Shown: positions 54,115 to 61,651 of the stretch, piece after piece
How the letters are laid out: every line of letters begins with the position of its first letter
Numbering within the stretch: the stretch's first letter is position 1
DNA from: Gemmatimonadota bacterium
GTDB lineage: Bacteria; Gemmatimonadota; Gemmatimonadetes; Longimicrobiales; Gaopeijiaceae
Length of the DNA: 64,000 bases
Assembly: GCA_016209885.1 (NCBI GenBank)
Contig: JACQVF010000097.1
Span: forward strand, 1-64,000
Reading direction: 5' to 3'
Notes under the pieces: generated by a model
The model's database searches: none
Told to the model about the DNA's origin: nothing
Seen by the model: the letters and a program-made list of their open reading frames with translations, nothing else
Translations under genes and position numbers: made by a program

Positions 54115-55854
54115 ATGAAGAAGCAGGTCAGGCTGGGATGGCCCGGGCGCCTGGCGCTCCTGGCGGCCTTCGGCCTCCTTCTCGGTGCCTGCGTCTCGGA
54201 AGACCTGAACGACCGGGTCCTCGGCCCGGGCGGCGCGGAGAACGTGTTCAACTTCACGCTGTCGTCGGGCGCTGGCTTCGGTCTGCCAGCCGGAAGGTAC
54301 ACCGTGCCGAAGAGCCCGACGGACGCGTGGGGGCGCGCGGGCCGCACCAAGATCTTCAACACGCAGAACGCGTTCGCGATTCTTTCCTACTCGCTCAACC
54401 TCTCCCTGCGAAACGCGAAGCAGGATCCACGGCTGCCGCGGCTCGCCGATGACGACGCCGCGGTGGGCGGCTACGGCTATCACCTGCAGCCGTGGGCGCT
54501 CGGCGCGAACGGGTGGTGGGACTTCTGGACGGAGTTCACGAAGCTGAAGCCGAACACCACGTACACCGTCATGTTCGTGCGCTACGGGCTCAAGGTGAAC
54601 GGGACGCTCGATGCCGCCGACGTGCTGCGAGGTCGCGCCGTGACGAGCCCGGATGAGCTGGTGGTGCTCGGCGGTACGCCCAGGGGCACGCCCAACTATG
54701 TGTGTGAGTTCTCGTTCGACGGGTACCCGGTCGTCCAGATTGACGCGAACCCGTTCGTCCTCGGCTACTTCACGACGGACGGCACGGGGACCGGGGTGGG
54801 CGACTGCGTCGTTTCGGCCCACGGCAAGAAATGGTGGAACAACGCGGCGAGCGCGTTTCCGCCGGGCGCCATCGACTCGCTGCCCATCGCGGCGAACGAC
54901 GTCAGGGCTTTCAGCCTGCCCACCTACAACTACATCGTCGTCGTCGAGGGCAAGGGCACCGATGCGAGCCCCGTTCCCACGGGACCCCATGCGCTTCGCT
55001 TCCAGGTGGGCCATGATCTGGACCTGAACGGCAATCCGCTCCCCAACGCGCTAGCGCCGTTCCCGACGCAGAAGCAGCTCCTCGTCGAGACGACCTTCGA
55101 GTTCACGGGCGCGTCCAAGCTGGCGTCCGGCAACCAGTACCGCTTCTGGGCTTACAACTCCGCTGATGCCTCGAAGTCCGTTCCGCTCGTCGGAAACTGG
55201 AGGCTGGTCAACGAGGACGGCGTAGCCATCGACTCCGCATCCAAAGTGAGCGGAATCCCCGGTCGCGGCGGGCCGCGTGACCCCAACCTGGTGACGGTTT
55301 CCAGCGATACCTGGGACGGCGACCTTTTCGACTACGATCGCATTCGAATCACCATCGATGCGGCGAACGCCACGAGACCGGGCAATGTGGTTGTGCTGGA
55401 TGCCCGGTTCGTCGATGCCGTCGGCAAGCTCGAGACGCTGCGGAGGAGCGGAGCCTTCACGTTCGGCGGCGGCTACGCGTACACGGGCGAGGGTCGCGGC
55501 CACTTCTACGGAGACGATTTCCGCCTGGCGCTCCGGGGGCTGTCGCGGCCGCCCGCGGGCTACTTCTACGAGGTCTGGCTGGTGAACGCGGCCACGGGGC
55601 AGGCGGCGTCCCTGGGCGAGCTCAAGGGGCCGTATCCCGAGTACCCCTCCCTCAAGGACGCGGACACGAACGCAAGCCTCGCGCCGGGAGGGCTCATCCC
55701 GGATGCCGCCATCGTGGTGAACCGCACGAACGTCGGGGTCGACTACAAGGCATTCACGCACGTCTACGTGACGCTCTCGCCGAAGCTGCGTGACGGGCTC
55801 CCCGTTCAGGTCGCGCTCCAGGGCGAGATCCCGGGCCAGGTGCTGGGAAAGTGA
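54115..55854 (+). CDS. Exported lipoprotein with RskA-like C-terminal region
   Basis: A 579-residue lipoprotein: the lipobox LLLGAC gives a lipid-bound Cys at about residue 25. The middle is beta-rich and unassigned. The last 110 residues (ALRGLSRPPAGYFYEVWLVN, ASLGELKGPYPEY, THVYVTLSPKLRDGLPVQ) resemble the C-terminal domain of anti-sigma-K factors, here without the membrane helix and zinc-finger N-terminus. It lies 37 bases after the small barrel gene with AAGGAGAGCGTT upstream and is followed by a terminator, so it closes cassette B. Cassette A has no equivalent. Confidence 0.75.
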   Translation: MKKQVRLGWPGRLALLAAFGLLLGACVSEDLNDRVLGPGGAENVFNFTLSSGAGFGLPAGRYTVPKSPTDAWGRAGRTKIFNTQNAFAILSYSLNLSLRNAKQDPRLPRLADDDAAVGGYGYHLQPWALGANGWWDFWTEFTKLKPNTTYTVMFVRYGLKVNGTLDAADVLRGRAVTSPDELVVLGGTPRGTPNYVCEFSFDGYPVVQIDANPFVLGYFTTDGTGTGVGDCVVSAHGKKWWNNAASAFPPGAIDSLPIAANDVRAFSLPTYNYIVVVEGKGTDASPVPTGPHALRFQVGHDLDLNGNPLPNALAPFPTQKQLLVETTFEFTGASKLASGNQYRFWAYNSADASKSVPLVGNWRLVNEDGVAIDSASKVSGIPGRGGPRDPNLVTVSSDTWDGDLFDYDRIRITIDAANATRPGNVVVLDARFVDAVGKLETLRRSGAFTFGGGYAYTGEGRGHFYGDDFRLALRGLSRPPAGYFYEVWLVNAATGQAASLGELKGPYPEYPSLKDADTNASLAPGGLIPDAAIVVNRTNVGVDYKAFTHVYVTLSPKLRDGLPVQVALQGEIPGQVLGK

Positions 55855-55889
55855 CCTAGCGCCGGGATCCTGCGCCCGGGGCACGGACG

Positions 55890-55925
55890 CGCCCCGCCGG
55901 CCAGGTGCCGGTGGGGCGTTGTGTC
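55890..55925 (+). terminator. Rho-independent terminator of cassette B
   Basis: CGCCCCGCCGGC (55890-55901) pairs with GCCGGTGGGGCG (55907-55918) with one G-T pair and a 5-base loop, followed by TTGTGTC. It lies 36 bases after the lipoprotein stop. Confidence 0.7.
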
Positions 55926-56070
55926 TCGGTATGCCCTCGGGCCGTTCCTCGCGGGGACACCCGGGGCTCGGCTTGTACCCTGGACGCGGCGCGTCTAGGT
56001 TTTCGGCGTGAGGGCCGCGGGGCACACGCTGGCCGCCGCCCGGCAGAGGGGCCTCGAAGCGGGGGGACCG

Positions 56071-57306
56071 TTGGCGAAGTTACCTTGGGTCGCCGAGCAG
56101 ATGGACGTGATCCTCCGAGATGCCGTGGAGGTCGTGCCGGAGGAGGATCTCGTGCGCAAGCTCGAGCGCTCGGCGCGCACGGGCGAGCCGCTTCGGGTGA
56201 AGCAGGGCTTCGATCCGACGCGTCCGGACCTGCACATCGGCCACGCGGTCTCGCTGCGGAAGCTCCGCGATCTGCAGGATCTGGGGCATCAGGTGATCTT
56301 CGTGGTGGGCGACTACACGGGGCGGGTAGGCGACCCGAGCGGGCGCAGCGAGGAACGGCCCCGGCTCTCGCCGGAAGAAGTGCGGGAGAATGCGCGCACA
56401 TACGTGGAGCAGGTGAGTCACATCCTGGATATGTCGCGGGCGCGCGTCGAATACAACTCCACGTGGCTCGAGCCACTCCATCTCTCCGATGTCCTCGAGC
56501 TCACGGCGACGTATACGGTAGCGCGGCTGCTGGAACGGGACGATTTTGCGGAGCGCTACCGCGAGGGCCGGCCGATCTCGATCCTGGAGTTCATGTACCC
56601 GCTCCTGCAGGCGTACGACTCCGTCGCTCTCCGTGCCGACATCGAAGTCGGCGGCACCGACCAGAAGTTCAACCTGCTGGTGGGCCGTACGGTCCAGGAG
56701 CGCTATGGCCAGGATCCCCAGGTCTGCCTGATGATGCCGCTGCTGCGGGGCACGGACGGGTCGATGAAGATGTCGAAGAGCTATGACAACTTCATCGGCC
56801 TGGCGGAGGCGCCGGAGGAGCAGTTCGGCAAGACGATGTCTATCTCGGACGTGCTTCTGCCGGAGTGGATCGCGCTCTCCGGCGTCTACCGGCGCCCCAA
56901 GCTGAGGGAGGCGCTGGCCGTTGCGGAGCGCGACCCGTACGCGGCGAAGCGCGCGCTGGCCCGAGGCATCGTCGGGCTCTACCACGGGGCGGCGGCGGCC
57001 GCATCGGCCGAGGCCCACTTCAATCGGCTGTTCAGGGAGAGGAGGGCGCCCGAGGAAGTGCCCGCGGTGGACGTGGACGCGGCGGACCCGCAGCTCCGCG
57101 TCGAGGACGGGAAGGTCTGGGTGCCGCGGCTCCTCGTGGCCGCGGGCCTCGCCAGCTCGAACAGCGAGGCGGTGCGCCTTATCGAGCAGGGCGCCATCGC
57201 CGTGGATGGGCGAGTCGTGGATAGCATGCAGGCGAGCGTCCCGGCCTCCGGAGCCGTGCTCCTCCGGCGCGGGAAGCGGCGCTTCGCGATGGTGCGCTTC
57301 CGGTGA
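56071..57306 (+). CDS. tyrS: Tyrosine--tRNA ligase
   Basis: Charges tRNA-Tyr. Class I signatures are HIGH at 55-58 (RPDLHIGHAVSLRKL) and KMSKS at 233-237 (MKMSKSYDN). A C-terminal S4 RNA-binding domain (VPRLLVAAGLASSNSEAVRL, IEQGAIAVDGRVV) is present. The frame opens at GTG 56008, but the family begins near LPWVAEQ, so I prefer TTG 56071 (AAGCGGGGGG upstream, 411 residues); ATG 56101 is a second option. The stop overlaps the start of a possible small gene. Confidence 0.95.
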   Translation: MAKLPWVAEQMDVILRDAVEVVPEEDLVRKLERSARTGEPLRVKQGFDPTRPDLHIGHAVSLRKLRDLQDLGHQVIFVVGDYTGRVGDPSGRSEERPRLSPEEVRENARTYVEQVSHILDMSRARVEYNSTWLEPLHLSDVLELTATYTVARLLERDDFAERYREGRPISILEFMYPLLQAYDSVALRADIEVGGTDQKFNLLVGRTVQERYGQDPQVCLMMPLLRGTDGSMKMSKSYDNFIGLAEAPEEQFGKTMSISDVLLPEWIALSGVYRRPKLREALAVAERDPYAAKRALARGIVGLYHGAAAAASAEAHFNRLFRERRAPEEVPAVDVDAADPQLRVEDGKVWVPRLLVAAGLASSNSEAVRLIEQGAIAVDGRVVDSMQASVPASGAVLLRRGKRRFAMVRFR

Positions 57307-57464
57307 GGACTCAGCGGGCAGACGCGATTCGTGAGGCGACGTTGCGTGGCAAAGGACTGCACGTGTTGACCAGCGTGGCCCGGCACTTCGATGTGGTGGA
57401 AGCAGTCCAGGGGATCGACCCAGGCGGGGTAGGTTCCGGCCCCGGCGCTGCGAGGGGTGCGTAG
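57303..57464 (+). CDS. Possible small gene of 53 codons between tyrS and the cupin gene
   Basis: The GTG at 57303 overlaps the tyrS stop (GTGA) and the TAG at 57462-57464 overlaps the cupin GTG by one base, so the frame exactly fills the gap. The first 35 residues (ADAIREATLRGKGLHVLTSV ...) look like a mixed helix-strand segment and the last 18 are Gly/Pro-rich. No family is recognised. Coupled overlaps at both ends favour a translated gene; the short length and GC-rich DNA argue for caution. Confidence 0.4.
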   Translation: MRTQRADAIREATLRGKGLHVLTSVARHFDVVEAVQGIDPGGVGSGPGAARGA

Positions 57465-57832
57465 TGAAGGCGGAGGCGCGCCGAGTCGAGAAGCCTTGGG
57501 GCTACGAGCTGATCTGGGCGGAAACGGACCGCTACGTGGGGAAGATTCTCCACGTGAGGGCGGGAGAGGCGCTGTCGCTCCAGTATCACGAGCGCAAGGA
57601 TGAGACGATCCACGTTCTTTCGGGCGGGATGCGGTTCTGGGTCGGGCCGTCGGCAGATCGGTTGGAGGAGATCGAGCTGGCTGCCGGCGAGTGCTTCCGC
57701 ATCACGCCCGGGACCGTGCACCGCATGGAGGCCGTCACGGACTGCGACATCCTGGAGGCCTCGACGCCGCACCTGGATGACGTGGTGCGGCTGGAAGACC
57801 GCTACGGCCGGGTGCCTGGGGCGAGGGAATGA
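57464..57832 (+). CDS. Cupin-domain protein, mannose-6-phosphate isomerase type II-like
   Basis: A 122-residue single cupin. Motif 1 is LSLQYHERKDETIHVLSGG with metal ligands His, Glu and His, and motif 2 is ITPGTVHRMEAV with the second-strand His. The start VEKPWGYELIW is typical of cupins fused to or resembling phosphomannose isomerase/GDP-mannose pyrophosphorylase. Acting alone, it may isomerise a sugar phosphate, but this is not proven. GTG start; the stop overlaps the folK ATG (ATGA). Confidence 0.85.
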   Translation: MKAEARRVEKPWGYELIWAETDRYVGKILHVRAGEALSLQYHERKDETIHVLSGGMRFWVGPSADRLEEIELAAGECFRITPGTVHRMEAVTDCDILEASTPHLDDVVRLEDRYGRVPGARE

Positions 57833-58428
57833 GCGGGCGAGCGGCTGAGCGCGGGAATGGGGCTGCGGCAATGAGCCGCTCTGCCTCCCGCCATGGTTCC
57901 GTCGGCGGCGCAACCGTGAGGACCCGCGTCGTGTTGGGTCTGGGCTCGAATGTGGGGGACCGACTCCTGCATCTTCGCAGCGGGCTCGCGGCGCTGTCCC
58001 CTTGGGTACAGGTGGACGTGGTGTCGTCGGTGTACGAGAGCCGGGCGGTCGGCTATCGGGAGCAGCCCGACTTTCTCAACTTGGTGGCGCTCGGCGAGAC
58101 GGAGCTCAGCGCAGTGGAGCTCCTGGCGAGGATCCACGACGTGGAGGCGGCGCAAGGGCGGATGCGGAGCTTTGCGAACGCACCTCGGACCCTGGACATC
58201 GATCTGCTCTTCTGCGGCGACCGAACCGTACGGGGAGAGGGACTCATCGTGCCGCACCCCGCTTGGGCGGAACGCTCGTTCGTGCTGGCGCCTCTGTGTG
58301 AGGTTGCGCCATCCTGGACGGACCCGGTCAGCGGAATCACCGTAGTGGAGCACTGGCGGGCGCAAGCGGCGGAGCTGGAGCCGGTGCGCCTGGTGGCACC
58401 GCCGAACGCGGTGTGGGAGGGGCGGTGA
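57829..58428 (+). CDS. folK: 2-amino-4-hydroxy-6-hydroxymethyldihydropteridine pyrophosphokinase
   Basis: Transfers pyrophosphate to the pterin in folate synthesis. The HPPK signatures are VVLGLGSNVGDR, FLNLVALGET, FANAPRTLDIDLLF with the Mg2+-binding Asp pair, and VPHPAWAERSFVLAPL. The ATG at 57829 overlaps the cupin stop and gives 199 residues with about 30 extra at the N-terminus; a start at GTG 57916 (VRTRVVLGLGSN) would fit the family better. The stop overlaps the next gene. Confidence 0.93.
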   Translation: MSGRAAERGNGAAAMSRSASRHGSVGGATVRTRVVLGLGSNVGDRLLHLRSGLAALSPWVQVDVVSSVYESRAVGYREQPDFLNLVALGETELSAVELLARIHDVEAAQGRMRSFANAPRTLDIDLLFCGDRTVRGEGLIVPHPAWAERSFVLAPLCEVAPSWTDPVSGITVVEHWRAQAAELEPVRLVAPPNAVWEGR

Positions 58429-59651
58429 CGGTGCTGCCGCTGGCGCTCGCCCTGGCGGTGGTTGCCGGATGTGGCACGGAGTGCGGTGACACCGTGCGCG
58501 TGCAGAGCTCCGACCCGGGGCTCAAGGCGGCGGTCCTGGGCCTGTTGCCGGACATCGAAAAGCGTGCGGGACTCGAGGCGCGGGGTCCGTTGCGGGTCGA
58601 GTGGCGCGACCGAGCGCAGCTCGAGCGCTATCTTCGGGCGCGGCTGGACGAGGAATTACCCCCCGGCGTGGCGCGTTGGGTCGCGGAGGTCTACGCGCGC
58701 CTCGGACTGTTCGCCGACACGCTCGACCTACGAGCGCTGCTCCTGGCGATCTATGCGGAGCAGGTCGCGGGCTTCTACGATCCCGACTCGGCGACGCTGT
58801 TCGTGCTGAGGGGCGAGCCGGGGGGCGAGCTCGAGGCGGTACTCGCCCATGAGCTCGTGCACGCGCTGCAGGACCAGCACGTCAACCTGGACTCGCTCAC
58901 CGCACGCGGACGTGGGAACGACCCGCGCGTAGCGGCCCACGCCATCATCGAGGGACACGCGACGCTGGTCATGTTCGAGCGCATGCTCGCGCAGACCGCG
59001 GGTAGCCCGGTGGACCTGGCGGACCTTCCGGATCTCGGCGAAGGGCTGCGCCCGGCACTGGAGGCTCTGAACGCCCAGTTCCCGATGCTCTCTCGTGCGC
59101 CGCTCATCATCCGGGAAGGGATGCTCTTCCCGTACCTGGGAGGCGCGCGCTACGTCCAGACGCTGTGGCAGCGAAATAGTCCAGGCCGTCCTCCGCCGTT
59201 CGGAGGCTATCTCCCCAGATCGAGCGAGCAGGTCATGGACCCCGACCGCGCCCTGGGCGCCGTCCGGGATGAGCCTACGGAACTGGTGATCGAGCTCCCG
59301 CAAGGGGCACGCCAGCTCTACTCTGACAACTTGGGTCAGCTGGAGCTCTCCGTCTTCCTGCGGCAGCACCTGGGCGCCGGCGCGGCGGAGCTGGCCCGCG
59401 ACTGGGACGGAGACCGCTATACACTCTTCACGACCCGACGTGGCGAGCGGGTGCTGGTTTGGTACAGCGTGTGGGACCACGCGCGGGCGAGGAGCCGCTT
59501 CCTCGATGGGCTCCACCCCGTGCTGGAGCGGCTGCCGGGCCGGGCCGCCGCCAGCGCGGTCGAGATCTCGGGACGCCCGGGGGTACGCCTTGCCGTCGGC
59601 AATGCCAGCGGGGCTACGGTGCGCATCGGGAACGGCGCGCCCGTCAGGTGA
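58425..59651 (+). CDS. Lipoprotein zinc metallopeptidase (HExxH)
   Basis: Exported peptidase of unassigned family. The GTG at 58425 overlaps the folK stop, follows GGGAGGGGCG and gives a lipobox ALAVVAGC with Cys16. The zinc motif is LAHELVHALQDQH (His142, Glu143, His146), with a likely third ligand Glu176 in AIIEGHATLVMFERM, as in gluzincins. It has 408 residues and no second domain. Substrate unknown. The 3' end overlaps the convergent CPBP gene by 8 bases. Confidence 0.85.
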   Translation: MTVLPLALALAVVAGCGTECGDTVRVQSSDPGLKAAVLGLLPDIEKRAGLEARGPLRVEWRDRAQLERYLRARLDEELPPGVARWVAEVYARLGLFADTLDLRALLLAIYAEQVAGFYDPDSATLFVLRGEPGGELEAVLAHELVHALQDQHVNLDSLTARGRGNDPRVAAHAIIEGHATLVMFERMLAQTAGSPVDLADLPDLGEGLRPALEALNAQFPMLSRAPLIIREGMLFPYLGGARYVQTLWQRNSPGRPPPFGGYLPRSSEQVMDPDRALGAVRDEPTELVIELPQGARQLYSDNLGQLELSVFLRQHLGAGAAELARDWDGDRYTLFTTRRGERVLVWYSVWDHARARSRFLDGLHPVLERLPGRAAASAVEISGRPGVRLAVGNASGATVRIGNGAPVR

Positions 59652-60417
59652 AGGCGACGAGGAGCGACCAGCGGATGAACGCGTGAAGGATCGCGGGTCC
59701 CGCGATGTTCTGGATGCGCGTCATGAACCATCCCAGGAGGAACGACGGCACGAGCATGAGGCCCGTCGCCTGGAATGCGGAGGCGGGCGTCAGGTTCTGC
59801 GACACGAGGTAGTGGGGGAGCGGCGAGAGCGCCATGACGACGGCGGCCACCGCGAGGGCGGGCACCGGCCCCATCGCCCAGCTGAGGCGCGTCTGGAAAT
59901 AGCCCCGGAAGGTAGCCTCCTCGATGAAGCCGACGACGAGGCAGACGCTGAGTGCGATCCAGGATTTGGGCTCCGTCATGGCGGGTACGGACGCCGGGTC
60001 CAGGGCCAAGGTCACGATGGCGAAGCCGAGACCCAAGACAGGCCCCAACAGGATCGCCCGCAATAGGTTCCGCCGGCTGATCCCGACCGTGGCGAGGGGA
60101 CTCCTGCGGACCGCCAGCACCAACCAGACGGGAAGGCTGGCGACCGCGTACGCCGAGAGGATTCGGAGCGCGGATTCGAGATCGAGCTCGGGCACTGCGG
60201 TGCCGGGGACGAACGGGAACGGCGCCAGGACTTCGAACGCGAAGACGCCCAGCACCATCGTGGCGAGCACGACGAAGAGGGCGATGCGCGACTCCGCACG
60301 AGGGTGCTCGACGCGTGCGCGCCGCCGGTCCACGGCGAGGATGCGGGTGGCCGGGTGAATCACCAGCCCCAGCACGATCAGTAGCACAAGCTGCCACAGA
60401 AACGTTATCGGTCCCAT
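59644..60417 (-). CDS. CPBP-family intramembrane metalloprotease (CAAX/Abi)
   Basis: A 257-residue membrane protein with about seven helices. Family motifs: EEATFRGYFQTRL (Glu166-Glu167 and Arg171), a His in MALSPLPHYLV and the C-terminal AGPAILHAFIRW. Such proteins process prenylated or other membrane substrates, or modify bacteriocin resistance; the function here is unknown. Its ATG (60417-60415) overlaps that of divergent aroB, so at least one promoter lies inside the neighbouring gene. Confidence 0.88.
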   Translation of the reverse strand: MGPITFLWQLVLLIVLGLVIHPATRILAVDRRRARVEHPRAESRIALFVVLATMVLGVFAFEVLAPFPFVPGTAVPELDLESALRILSAYAVASLPVWLVLAVRRSPLATVGISRRNLLRAILLGPVLGLGFAIVTLALDPASVPAMTEPKSWIALSVCLVVGFIEEATFRGYFQTRLSWAMGPVPALAVAAVVMALSPLPHYLVSQNLTPASAFQATGLMLVPSFLLGWFMTRIQNIAGPAILHAFIRWSLLVAFT

Positions 60418-61513
60418 GCACTCGATCTGGGTTCGTTCCCAGCCCCCGTCAACGGACTACGAGATCCGTGTCGAGCCGGGCGTATTGGTCGACCTGCCAC
60501 GCCTGGCCCAGGATCGCGCGCACGCGCACCGCTACGCCATCATCTCGGACGAGACCGTCGCGGAGCTCTACGCCCGGGGCATCTGCGAAGCCATGCGCAC
60601 CCGGGGCCTCGACGCCGACCTCTTCACGTTTCCGCCCGGGGAGGCGAGCAAGACGCGGGAGACCTGGACGCGCCTCACGGATGCTATGGTCGAGCACGGA
60701 TTCGGGCGCGACACGGCGGTCGTGGCCGTGGGGGGAGGCGTGACCGGAGACCTGGCCGGCTTCGTCGCGGCCACCTACATGCGCGGCCTCCTGCTCATCC
60801 AGGTTCCTACCTCGCTCGTGGCCATGATCGATGCGTCCGTGGGCGGAAAGGCCGGGGTCGACGTCGCCGCCGGGAAGAATCTCGTCGGCGCGTTCCATCC
60901 CCCGCGCCTCGTGCTCGTGGATCCGCTGGTCTTGCGGACATTGCCACGCCGGGAGCGCGCGGAAGGGCTCGCTGAGGCCGTCAAGCACGGCGCGATCCAG
61001 GACGTCACCTACTTCGAGTCCATCGAAGCGTCCGCTGCGTCGCTGCTGGAAGCGGATCACGTCCGCGTCTCCGAACTGGTCGTGCGCTCCGTGGCGATCA
61101 AGGCCCAAATCGTGACCCGGGACGAGCGGGAGACGGGTGTCCGCAAGATCCTGAACTTCGGCCACACGCTGGGCCACGCCGTCGAGGCCGCCACGGGATA
61201 CGCACAGTCTCACGGGTACGCCATCGCCATTGGCATGGTCCTGGAAGCGCGCGTCGGCGAGATGCTGGGGATCACCCAGCAAGGCACCGCCCGGCAGCTC
61301 TCCGACCTCCTCGCCCGGCTCGAGCTGCCGGCCACACTCCCCGCCGGGGTCTCGGCCGGAGACGTGTTCCGGCACACGCGCACAGACAAGAAGCGGCGCG
61401 CCGACCGGGGTCAATACATACTCCTGCGCCGGATCGGCGACGTGGCCGAAGGCGACAACTGGACCCACGACGTGCCTGACGACCTGGTGCGGCAGGTGTT
61501 GCACACGCCGTGA
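60416..61513 (+). CDS. aroB: 3-dehydroquinate synthase
   Basis: Second step of the shikimate pathway: NAD-dependent conversion of DAHP to dehydroquinate. The 365 residues show the NAD-binding VVAVGGGVTGDLAGFVAATY, IDASVGGKAGVDVAAGKNLV, the zinc ligands in AEAVKHGAI and NFGHTLGHAVEA with SHGYAIAIGM, and KKRRADRGQYILL near the end. Start at ATG 60416, without a clear ribosome site; a short way into the gene no better start is seen. Confidence 0.96.
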   Translation: MHSIWVRSQPPSTDYEIRVEPGVLVDLPRLAQDRAHAHRYAIISDETVAELYARGICEAMRTRGLDADLFTFPPGEASKTRETWTRLTDAMVEHGFGRDTAVVAVGGGVTGDLAGFVAATYMRGLLLIQVPTSLVAMIDASVGGKAGVDVAAGKNLVGAFHPPRLVLVDPLVLRTLPRRERAEGLAEAVKHGAIQDVTYFESIEASAASLLEADHVRVSELVVRSVAIKAQIVTRDERETGVRKILNFGHTLGHAVEAATGYAQSHGYAIAIGMVLEARVGEMLGITQQGTARQLSDLLARLELPATLPAGVSAGDVFRHTRTDKKRRADRGQYILLRRIGDVAEGDNWTHDVPDDLVRQVLHTP

Positions 61514-61651
61514 TATTCGGACGCCGGGCTCGAAGATGCCATCGCGCCGCCGCCGCGGCAAGGCCGCACAGGTCGCACCCCGCGTTTGACGACACCCCGC
61601 AACCCCGCTAACTTTCTCGCGTTTCGCCGTCGACCCCCCACCGGAGGTGCC

